Positions 28,770 through 39,720 of a stretch of 42,426 bases of DNA are shown in pieces. Location of the stretch: the NCBI GenBank assembly GCA_002633005.1, contig NMRA01000005.1, positions 372,686 to 415,111 on the forward strand, given 5' to 3'. The notes under the pieces are model-generated. The model was given only the letters and a program-made list of their open reading frames with translations, did no database searches and had not been told where the DNA came from. Made by a program: the position numbers and the translations under genes. The first letter of the stretch is position 1, and every line of letters starts with the position of its first letter. The stretch is from Phoronis australis (taxonomy: Eukaryota > Phoronida > Phoronidae).

Positions 28770-31700
28770 AATAAATGCTATTTTAAATGAACAAATCTGT
28801 AATTAGAATGCAAAAATGAAGGAGTCTTCCACACAGACAGATCTATGATAAATGTTTATTGGACGTGGCTTAGTTTGAAGCATTTACCAAATAACAAAAT
28901 GTTTCAATTACAACAATCAATCAATTTTCAGATCCATGATTCCAGCTCATTCTGTTATCAAATGTTACGTCAAAATCAACAATAAACGATTAATAAATCT
29001 GCTACTGCGCACCGATCAATCTGTTACTAAAAGTAAAGCACATACAATATGCATCAAGCAATGTGTATGAAGCAAAGGGTCAAAATAAGGAATAACGTCA
29101 AGTTTACGCAATATCTAACGCATAAAGAAAAAAACAAATCTTAATATTTCCCTAGACATGGGGATATATAAAATATCCATTTTTTGGTTTATACACAGGT
29201 GTACATTATTACTAAATAAATATAGATACCAGATACAATTCATACTACTCGCATACTGCTAATTTAAAAAGCCCCAATTCAAACTCTGAAATGTACTGGT
29301 ATAAGATAAAGACTATTCTATATATTAAGTAGTTAACGATACATTTCGCCCTTTTAACATATTTCGAGTTCTCAACCGAAGTGCTAAAAACAACAACTGA
29401 TCTGCGATGTATTAACGAGAAATGACCTTTATTCTGTCACATGACTCATTTGTGAACGTGCGCCATTATCAAATTTCAGCTGAGAGCTGTCCAACCCGCC
29501 CTAAATCAATTTTCTGACACGTTTTCTCACCTGTTTGGGGACAGAACACGAGTCATGTCAAGGTAAGAACAATTTTGAGACCTATTAATGCTTCCTTAAA
29601 TGTAAACAAAAGTTTATGTCCAAAACTGTCAGTTTTCGATTTAATTTTCAAATGCTTACTGTTTCCAAAAATGTTCAAAATTTCATCTCGTGTTTGTTGA
29701 TGACAGCCGCAGTACACTTGAATAAAGTAAAATTAGTCCTGTTCACTCTTGTTGAAAATTTTGATGAAATTTTACTGCTCTTACGTATTGCGATATAATT
29801 TAAAGAAACTACCATAATTAATATGTTTTTAGCCAGCTAAACAGGGCGGAATGCAGTTTTAAATGCTAACCTCTAGTGGTATGTCCAAGTACCTTAAATA
29901 GTTATTAATAAAACATAGCTGAGCAATACTGAATAATTTTATAACAGGGCTTAAATCCCTGAATTTAACTGACTTTCATTCAGTCCGACCTTCGTATACA
30001 TATTTTTCTAGTCAGCTATCCGGATGCCAACGCAGAGTTATAGGGGCAAACGTCCACAACAACTTACAAAAATATACTGACAGGTTTTTACTTATGCCTG
30101 TGATGGATGGTGAAATATGCATCAATCGTGTAGAGATACAATGAAAATTTACAATTATGTGAATTTCCTCACCAAGTGGGAAATGAAGGAGTCGGTACGC
30201 AGAACAAAGTGGGATGGCGGTGATAAAACTGGCACAGTTGCCAAGCATGGTTATCTTCACGAAGCCTTCATTCATGAGATAATAGGCTATCATTTACATG
30301 TGCTTGGCATCTGACTGGGACTACATTGTACTAAAATGAGATGGATAATCCATTTTGGATTTACTATCACCCATTTTTATTGGGTGATCTCTCCCAAAAG
30401 AACGTCGGTAAAGATAACATATCACGCTGATACACCACCAGGTAGCATAGTTGTATCATGTATATGATCGTCCGAGAGTATCGCATTTAATTTTCTCTAT
30501 AACCGTAGGAGGTTGTGTTGTAGTGTTATTTAAGGATCTGGCGGGAATTTTGAGAGCCATTTTATCACGGTGTGTTGAGATATTCTTGTCAATGAGTCAT
30601 ATTTCAGACCACAACTGATCACCGTTTTGTGTTAAAGGGTCGTAACAGCTTACTAAATGTGACGGTAAACTTTGTCACATGTCTGTCAAAAATCCTAGCA
30701 GTTTTCCTGGCTTGAATGCTAGCATCTGACAGATGAGCTCTTCACTGACTAAAGGGTGATGTTCATCAGCAGTTAGTTTGCTATTTCACCACCAGTTCAC
30801 TCATATCTCTGCTTTATAATGATTAATGTAACCATAAACAAGATCTCCATAACTTACTGAATTGAGTGGTCCAAACAAAGTACTTGCATAAACACCAAAA
30901 GTTTGGGGTCGCAAACCGCCAGCAGAACGCCAGAAAAAGTGACACTTGTAACTGTTTACATTTCTCGAATTTTTGCTACTACTCGATCAGCAAAAGTGCA
31001 AGCAAAAATGCTAGCGAATTAGCCGGACTAAAACTTAAAAACAAAATTTGTGCCAAATATGAGGAGAGTGAGATATCACTTGGAGATTCCACACATTGTA
31101 GAGTGTAATAAGGTCTCATTTCAAATTGAAAATTTAAACACCTCCCTGTCTGGGTCTATTTTGTTGGAAGAATCCAGAAAAGGATCCTTGGGGGTAAGAT
31201 CTTATTTTATTGTCACTGGATGAAAGTAACAATACCCGAGTACAGGACATATATTAACTTATTGAAGACACAAAACCTTTAAGTTATTGTTCTACTGATA
31301 ACATCAGTCTAGCTTTGATACAAGGTTTGTAACCTTCATCAACCATCAAAAGCTCAGAAGTCTGAAAACACGAGGGAGTGTGACTAATGCCTTGTGGATC
31401 GATTCCCCTAGGGAAAACAGTTCACCTCTACCACAGGAATCACTTTTGTAGAGTACAGTCGAACACGTTGTCTCTCAGGGGAGGTAAACAACAGGCGAAG
31501 GAGCAATGGAGTTTTAGATGAAATACTCCAAACGAGGTTTTAGCGTTCTTTAAATGTTAAAACATGAATTGTTGTAGTAATTAGTTCTAATACACATTTG
31601 ATCGAGTTCGTATTTGTATCAGTGATCAAACAATTCCACAAGCTGAGTTCCCTGTGCTGACCGTTAGGACGACATCACAGCGTTCTTACAAACATAATCA

Positions 31701-31960
31701 TCAGTTGGAAGTTGTCAATCCTGAAAAATGTGAGACACGTGATTACTTTATAAAAGAAGACGACTGATTGTATCAAGTTTGAATGCCGATTTTCATAATA
31801 AAAGTAAGTGGCCAAGCGAACATCCAAACATGAAAGAATGGTCATATATCAATCAATCAACGAATGTAAGAAAATTCAAAATGCATGGCTGATTAAAGTT
31901 TTGACTAGTCAGTAGTTGCAGACAATGAACCTGTGTTAAGACTGCCAGCTACTGATCCAT
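28770..31960. other. intergenic, no gene found
   Basis: AT-rich with short open frames on both strands, none with conserved-looking content. The longest (30117-30314 plus; 30012-30293 minus) overlap each other on opposite strands and have no matching neighbours. Confidence 0.4.
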
Positions 31961-31967
31961 GCATTCC

Positions 31968-31981
31968 CCACTAGGGGGCAG
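31968..31981 (+). promoter_or_regulatory. CTCF-like motif CCACTAGGGGGCAG
   Basis: Matches the bilaterian CTCF core CCASYAGRKGGCRS at all 14 positions. It lies between two converging genes, a usual place for a domain boundary site. Occupancy cannot be judged from sequence. Confidence 0.5.
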
Positions 31982-32354
31982 TCAAAACATTGTGACGACA
32001 ATGCTTTACCTGTTTACTGAGCTCCAACTGCACTGAAATCCGATGGTTCATTGTGGAATGTTGTCATTCAAATCAGCCAATGAATCTAAATCTTTTGGTG
32101 TAGTCTAACACAATAAAATTCAATTGTTGTGTTTGAGTACAGAGAAGACACCGACTCTACCAGTAACATGCAGGGTGAACTGATGTTGGTCATTGAAAAG
32201 AAGAACTAGTCAATGAAAATGAATGGACGCAATAGTTGAAAGTGGATACTGTTTGACCGCCAGGCACTCATTTTGCAACAATTATGTAGACAAAGTGTAT
32301 TAAAATGTAATACAAAGAATTGTAATGAAGCAGATGGGGAATAACTAGGTTAGC

Positions 32355-32368
32355 ACACCAGGTGGCAA
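32355..32368 (+). promoter_or_regulatory. weaker CTCF-like motif
   Basis: ACACCAGGTGGCAA fits the same consensus at 12 of 14 positions, about 390 bp from the first site. A related CACCAGGTGTCAG follows at about 32376. Confidence 0.3.
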
Positions 32369-32888
32369 TAACAAGCACCAGGTGTCAGTAACGAATTTAA
32401 GAACTGAGTACTGAGAAGCCATTCCATGTTAGCACAAAAGCAGTTTGTAACAAGCCAACCAATATACAGCAGCAGCAAAACAAGATAAAACTAGAACAGG
32501 CAAGAGCACAACATTTATTCTAAATCATTAATGAACATAATAAGCTAATAAGAGTCTGGAAGTATAGATTATAACAAGCAGCAGAGAAGTTATTTATTTA
32601 TAATAATATAATGACATAATGTCAAAATCATTTCATTACATATTATGACAAACACATTGCATTTCTAGCACCATAGCTACACAATTCACCATGAAGATCA
32701 ATGGCACTGTTAGTGGTAACTGTTGTAAAATATTAGAAAATGGGAAAATTCATGATTTGTTAAGTGCAAAAATAAAACTCTTAACATGAAACATGATCAA
32801 AGTATACAGATTCGGTATTCAATTTTTGCAACTAGATATATTTATGACAGTAAATGATTACTGATTGTTCAACAAAAGGAACAGTTCA

Positions 32889-33651
32889 GGGCTGTTCCAG
32901 CAAAATCTGTATGGGAGGGGGGGAAGGCACTTTTATTTCGTATCCACCGCCCATATTTTTCATTTATTTCTCCAACCCATGACCCATAATTTTTTAATTA
33001 TTTTTAATAGGTTAAAATATAAAATCCAACACTTCCAAACAAATTGCCTCCAGGAGGACCTGTTGAGAACTTAAATGATTGACAAACAAGAACTAGTTGT
33101 CTTGTCCAATATTGTCAAAAACTAAAGTAGCCTGTGAGCAATACTTTTGGCAGCCACCAGGTGTCTCTGTTCACCATGTGTCTAAAATTTCAATGAACAT
33201 TTTTTTTCAATTATAAGGATCTATGAATCTCAAACTGTCTCCACGAACTCTTTTATACTTCTATGTCAAGTGAATATTGGAACTTGTTTAGCTTACTCCT
33301 CATACTTTTTATTTAAAAATCATCAATTTTCTTATATATTGTGTTAAAACCAGTTTAGTGTTGCATAACTTCAATTCAATAGGACTGCAGACAAACAGTT
33401 GACTCAAATCAAGTTGCCCATGACTTGTTTAAAGGCTTAGTGAACATATTGCACTCTGTTCACTGGCAATGTGGGCTCTTTTTTATTGGGATCAACATTA
33501 ACAGGTCAAAAATACCACCCATTTTTAATGCATCACTTCTTACAAGAACGACCACCCATAATTTGAATTTTTTTCTGAAGACCACCACCCATGAATTTTT
33601 ATTTCTGCTGCCGCCCCCCCCCCTCCCACACGGATTTTACTGGAACAGCCC
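32889..33651. mobile_element. 763-bp MITE, PIF/Harbinger-like, non-autonomous
   Basis: Terminal inverted repeats of about 40 bp begin GGGCTGTTCCAG and continue through AAAATC and a GGGAGGGGGG tract; the right copy is the complement of 33612-33651. Both sides are flanked by TCA (32886-32888 and 33652-33654), a 3-bp target duplication. CCACCCAT words recur inside near both ends. No transposase is encoded. The 3-bp duplication of TNA type and GGG-start termini fit PIF/Harbinger, which is an inference. Confidence 0.82.
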
Positions 33652-34192
33652 TCAGAAGACTAGATGCTAAGCCCAAAGTTATGGTTGAACATTGCGGAGG
33701 TAATCCGAAAGAAATTTGTAGAAAATTGTCTGAAAATTATCAGCAAATGACAATAGTAGAAGACAGAATTCCTGTGTGCACATGTCCAATCTTGCGTGCC
33801 TATGGGTGCTTTTGGGCACATGTCGGCTTGTGGGCGTAGGCGTGCTTGTATGCGTGCGCATGTATTGTGATCCCATTCCACACCTAGTTTTACTGCAGTA
33901 GTGACACATTACACTTCACTTATCTCAAAGATGATTGCGTGCAAATGCCACTTTAACAACACAAAGTGGCACACAAACAGCTGGCTAGAAAATAGATTTA
34001 TACAAAAGGAAAGCTTTCGCCTAGCTCCCTCTACTGTGGAATGGTGATTGAAGGAGTCTAGTGAATATTGCGTTGCCCTTTCTCGATGTTTTGTTCAGAA
34101 AGCTTGTCACAGTACCACAATACTTCAACATTTTGGTGACAGGTACAGCCACTAGGGACAGCGTAGATGACAGTGCTAGACAAAGTTCATGG

Positions 34193-34306
34193 CTTGATAG
34201 GGGTGTCACAGAGACTTGATAGGGGTGTCACAGAGACTTGATTGGGGTGTCACAGAGACTTGATAGGGGTGTCACAACAGAGACTTGATAGGGATGTCAC
34301 AGAGAC
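34193..34306 (+). repeat. 22-bp tandem repeat, five copies
   Basis: Unit CTTGATAGGGGTGTCACAGA plus GA. Copies differ by single bases; the fourth has a 3-base insertion. Downstream of the APPL poly(A) signal on the minus strand. Confidence 0.9.
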
Positions 34307-34417
34307 TGTCAGTGAAAGCCAACAATCCCGCCAAGAATAGAGACAATATGTCAAAAGTGTCAGTTTTAAGGTGCCTGACCCCACAATTCAGGGACCTGCA
34401 CATGTTGTCCCAGAACA

Positions 34418-34431
34418 CCGGCAGAGGGCGA
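34418..34431 (+). promoter_or_regulatory. CTCF-like motif CCGGCAGAGGGCGA
   Basis: Fits CCASYAGRKGGCRS at 12 of 14 positions; about 430 bp beyond the APPL stop codon on the convergent side. Confidence 0.35.
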
Positions 34432-34676
34432 CGCAATTTTGATGGGAATCAGCCAGTCACCATTTCCCAAGGAAAGGAGCCAGGCTGTTTCGCAAGGTTG
34501 CTAGGAAAATTAAAATTATTTTTTCCAAAAGTTTTTGAATATTTTCCACATCAAGTACTCCATCTGGATGAATTAGCATACCTCCTCTACAGAATAACAA
34601 CGACATAAAATCTCCTGTTATTAATAACCAAGCAGTACTTGATAAATGTTTTGAAAGACCTAGTTGTGTAAAGTAA

Positions 34677-34682
34677 TTTATT
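34677..34682 (-). terminator. APPL poly(A) signal AATAAA
   Basis: AATAAA on the minus strand, about 183 nt after the APPL stop codon; the first such hexamer in the right orientation. It implies a short 3' UTR of about 200 nt. Confidence 0.6.
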
Positions 34683-34864
34683 TGCTACGTTTAATTCAAA
34701 ATGATCAACAGTTTTGTTGCAGTGAGAAATAAAAAGAAACCTCATAGCACCCAATAAGTCTCACTAGGCCTCAGTGGCAATGTGAAGGCAAGACTGCTCA
34801 ATACTGCGCCCCAGGGACCACACAGTCATGTCTTGAACAGTAAAGTGTTAGTGTGTTAGTGCGA

Positions 34865-35047
34865 CTAAGCCTCCGACTCAGACTCACATTCCACCACCTC
34901 ATTCTGAATTTGTTCCACGTCGCGAGATAAATCTCCCTCTGATTCTGTTTTCAGTATCATAAACCGGCCGTCAGAGCTGATCTTGGGTATGTCATCTTGA
35001 TCATCGTCGATGTCTTTCATGGCGTGAATGTTTGCAAGAAGAACGTC
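34865..35047 (-). CDS. APPL1: APPL last coding exon with stop
   Basis: DVLLANIHAMKDIDDDQ, ISSDGRFMILKTESE and the acidic end ECESESEA before TAG at 34867-34865. Acceptor CTTTCAG. Confidence 0.92.
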   Translation of the reverse strand, partial: DVLLANIHAMKDIDDDQDDIPKISSDGRFMILKTESEGDLSRDVEQIQNEVVECESESEA

Positions 35048-38000
35048 CTGAAAGAGGAAACATTGTCACGTGAACCACCAGGTGCCGCCACTAGGCCCTT
35101 CTCAGACAATCACTTATGGAACTGTAGTAACATTATAATATTTTCTATCATTTCGTCTTTATTATGAGATCCTCATGACTCCTTTTGTGATAACATATTA
35201 ACTAAAATCCGAGCGTTGAGTTCTATGAATTAAATGCTAGGGAAGTAGTCCTTAAATTAGGGGTCGTGGTGCATGGCAAGATCCCTATTCATTTTTGATA
35301 ATACTGAGAATTCAACAGTCATAGAGTTCACTCTCGATTTGTATTGAAAGCAAACATTAACTTTTCTTAGTGAAGAAACTAAAACACCATCATGACGGAC
35401 AATCGGTGTTTTCACAAGTCCACAAATACACAGTAAATTTTAGCTGAGATTTTAGAGAACTTAGTTGAGTCCCTATAGTTTGGGACTGTTTTATGCAACC
35501 GGGCACTGAGCCCTTAAATATAAGTTAGCTTCTATTAACTAAATAGAAACTTGTGAAGAGATAAAGCCAGGGTTTCTGGGGAGCACACTGTCTATTCAAG
35601 GATTCAGCTCAGAGTGATCATTCAAAGAGGGAACATAATATATGTTACAGAAGGAGGAACTAACTGGGTGCAACAGAACAAACCCTCAAACGAACCTTCT
35701 CACTTTGAGCAGTAACAAGTTGAGATGACACTTGACTGCCATCTTTAGGGGACACTTCACCGCCATCTTTAGGGGACACTTGGCTGCCATTTTTAGGTAG
35801 ACCACCTTTCATATTTCTTTTTTTCTGGCGGCAAATAAAAAACGCATTTACACAACATACAAATGAAAACAATCTAATAGGATTTCTTCAACAATCTCTT
35901 CAATTCAATAAAATCATGCTCAAAAGCATAATCCAGCACTTCAAACAAAAAACAATCAACGGGCAATTCAAAGTTTCTTGAAGCATCAGACTCTAGCGTT
36001 TCCAAGAGTCAATGGGTAAATAAAACAACAAGAATGGATCAACTGAAATTTTCGGATATAATAACGTCTGTTTCTGTTGACAAAGGACGTTATTATATTC
36101 GAAAATTTCAGTTGATCCATTCTTGTTGTTTTATTTACTATTTATATTCTATATTTCGTGAAACAATAGTATCCTTGGGAGGATCTGGATCGCCTTATTT
36201 AGTTTCAGATTTATTTTCTACGTTATTCAAGAGTCAATGGTAATCTTCAAGTGCCAATAACAAACAGTATTACAAATGACACAACCATAGGTAAACATGT
36301 TGGCACTGGAAACAATAGGTGAGAAGGGAGACGAAGGCACCATAAATGACTGTTTAACAACGAATGGAGTTTTATGGCAAACTAAAGAATTAGCTTCTGA
36401 AAAAGGTGCCTCTCATCTAGTTGCTATCATGGCAAGGACAATGTTGAGAACTGTTTGTTAAATGTAAGTTGGATGTTGTCCTAACCAGTTAATGGTAAAC
36501 TAACTCTCCCTCCCTCCCTCCCTACTCCTCCCTCCCTACTCCTCCCTCCCTCCCTCCCTCCCTACTCCTCCCTCCCTCCCTCTTTCCCTCCCTACTCCTC
36601 TCTCCTCCTCCTCTCCCCATCTCCCTCTCTCTCCCCATCTCTCTTTGCTGCATGATTGGTAAGTTTATGCTATTACCAGTGGCCTAATGAGGAATTATGG
36701 GAAACGTACCATTATTGCTTCAAAAGCAATCTTTGTGGCATTACCAATGGCCTGGCAGATCTCATCTGCAGACGTATTGCACTCAAATACATGACAAGCA
36801 AAAGTTGGTGTAGAGGAGCCCGACGTGCGATTACGGGTGATGAAAGCAAACAGCCTGCAAAGAGAGTACATTACTTAACAATAGAGGTCACTATTAGTTA
36901 CATGGAAATGTCAAGTGTTCAAATCTTGTCAGACAGTAAATTCACGTACTAATCTTGAATAAACTACTAAATAAAGTGTGTTTGTAGCCTGACTATATTC
37001 GCCATCTGTTGGTGGTTTATGTGTTTGCTCTCCAGCTTTTACCGCGTATATTTTCCACATAACTAATTCTTCAATAGAATTTTGCATATGTAAAACTGCT
37101 GGCACACCATAGTTTATAGCTGTAACGCGTGCCAGCTTAGCTCATTCGTGCTTCAACGTCCTTACATGTATCTTGAGTTTTGAGTTTAGTCGTGATCTAT
37201 GCCGCAAATTGGTGTAAGTATTTTGTACTTAGTTTTGTTACAGTATATAGTCAGTACTTCAACGTAATTGTAACGCGTACTCTGTAACTTTAATTAGCGT
37301 TGCCTCAAGTAGTTTGACGTTGTCCGAATAAGAATATATGCAATGTTTAATATTAGTATTGTAACTTTGTAAACGACCAACGTATTGTTCAATTGTCTCA
37401 TAGAACGTTTTTTTGTATGTTACAGTTGAACCGAGTAACTATAAGAAAGAAACAAATAAAGTTTGTCAACGCAAATTATGCTCGAGTTCTCCATGTGGCT
37501 CTAACGATTTTCGCGACCACATAAAGGTTTCCGAATTTAGCCAAAAACTGACACAAAATCCCCATCATGTTTCATAACCACACATAAGGTTTAAAGCTAT
37601 ACTTGAACAAAACCAGCATGATGTCTGTCAAAATGGCTCAGACCTATTCCCAAAGTGATGTACAGGAGTGGTATCATGATACTGTTGGAACTGGAACAAA
37701 AATGCTTCATATCTCCCAAGTAGTCTATTGGAAAATCTTCTGTAGCAAAACTGAATGGTGTCATCCCTGATGGGTAATAAATTAAATGAAGTTGTTTGAA
37801 TGAGAATTTGACTAAGCATCAACTGGTATCTCCATCTACTGGATGAAAGTTTAACTAGTAAGCAACTGTACCAGATGAAAGGTTAATTAAGCATAAACTA
37901 GTATCTCCATCTAGAGGTCAGTAATGGAACCACCCCAATTCTTTTGACTGACAGCAACATTGTTTTGACACACAAAATGTCCAGCTCATCAATTCAACTT

Positions 38001-39682
38001 AATAATGGCTCTACAAAGAATGATTGGCCAGTTCTTTTCAAGGTCAAACAGGTCACAAGTATATAAATATCAAAACTCCAAAAGTGAGTACATTACAGAA
38101 TTGTAAATTTATAATAAACAGTATTTATTACGAGCACTGAACACCATTCATAATGAACACTATTCATAATGAACACTATTCATAACGAACACTATTCATT
38201 CCAAAACTAATCATAAAGAACACTATTCATATGACTCCACAAATAACCGAATATAATTATTTTTAACAAATTTTAGGACTTACAAATCAGTGCATTGAAA
38301 TAACTTAATAAATATGACAGATTTCCAGAGTCAAACCACCAACGACATTAAATTTTACCTTTTATTTTCCTGGTGAGCCATCCAATAGGAGACATCTGGC
38401 AGTGAAAACTCTGTACGGACGGTCTGGTTAGACGGGTCAATCAATCTACAACACACGACACATACTGACATAGCATAAAAGTGACACAATACAATGTCAT
38501 GCAATACACACTGGCACAACGAATTGATGCTCATGGTGAACAAATAATGCGCACACATATAAATATAAGAACGCATAAAATGTAACCAGTGGTTGTCAAG
38601 ACACTGGACCCATTTTATCAAAGGTTGCAAGTCAGGCCTTAGCTGAGAAAATCGTAACTTGGATTTCGATTAAACGCAGTTCATTAACAACGTACCCTAC
38701 AACATGGTCACTCACAGATGAAGATAGTTTCACACTCATGAAGACAGATCACCGACCTGTAAACTTAGTTCACTGAGAGAAGAACACGGTAGCACACTCA
38801 CAAAACACAACTTATAAGCACTTAGAACATGGCTCATGGAACGGAAACAAGGTTCCTAGACAGAATGTACACTATTCGGTTTGTGCAATGCCAACAAGAG
38901 ACACAATGATGAATCAAAATGCTTACAAATTGAGACACTGTAGCTGTGATATCACATGACTACCAGCAGCTTTGAGGACAATTGTCAGAATCTAGGTCAT
39001 ATCACTGCTGATTCATCATCACTGACCCTTTCCCAACAACAATTACCTTTTAATCATTATTTTAATTTTATACTTACTGCATGTTTTCACTGCTCACCAC
39101 CAGGTGTGACTCCGTCATCTTAAACACGTTGTGTATCGCGCGGGCGGCCATTATTTGACGGATAGTTTCATGTACCATCTCAGCACCTACCGAACCAAAC
39201 AGAGCATACAGCATAGTGTTATTCATGACTCAGTTGTACGCAGTACTCAGTAAACAATGACAAAAACTATGCATCTGGAATGCCTACGTCTGACTGCGCA
39301 CTTCATATTAATTATCTCTATTGCATTATAATATATGTACTTGGTCCGAACAATTCCTCATGGGCAAACTTAATTTGTAAAACAAATGATATTAAATAAT
39401 GCCTCCTATTAGAACAAATTTGGTTAACTCTCTCTTGATTTACTGCAGCTATTTTCCATGACTTAGTTTTACTGCAACGACTGGAGATCATTTTATTACA
39501 CTTGCCCTTGAAAAGAATCAATTTGATCTACTTTGTAAAGTCACTCTACCTCGGTCGCCTTTGACCTCCATATTGCCGAGGAAACGGACGACAAACACTT
39601 GGGAAAACGCTGCATTGGTTGGAGTAGTGGTACCTGTGGACAACTGCTCTGATGACTGGTCAAATGGATTGATCCGACTAGA

Positions 39683-39720
<38 letters not shown>

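Noticed and set aside
30012-30314. Open frames on both strands near 30.1 kb as a possible small gene
   Set aside because: The two frames overlap on opposite strands, and neither has conserved-looking content or splice sites supporting neighbouring exons.
34285-34608. A 107-codon plus-strand open frame beyond the APPL stop
   Set aside because: It begins in the 22-bp tandem repeat, has no splice partners and no recognisable motif; it is on the opposite strand to APPL.
36034-36243. A 69-codon open frame at 36.0-36.2 kb
   Set aside because: It lies across the foldback, whose arms explain the sequence; not a gene.
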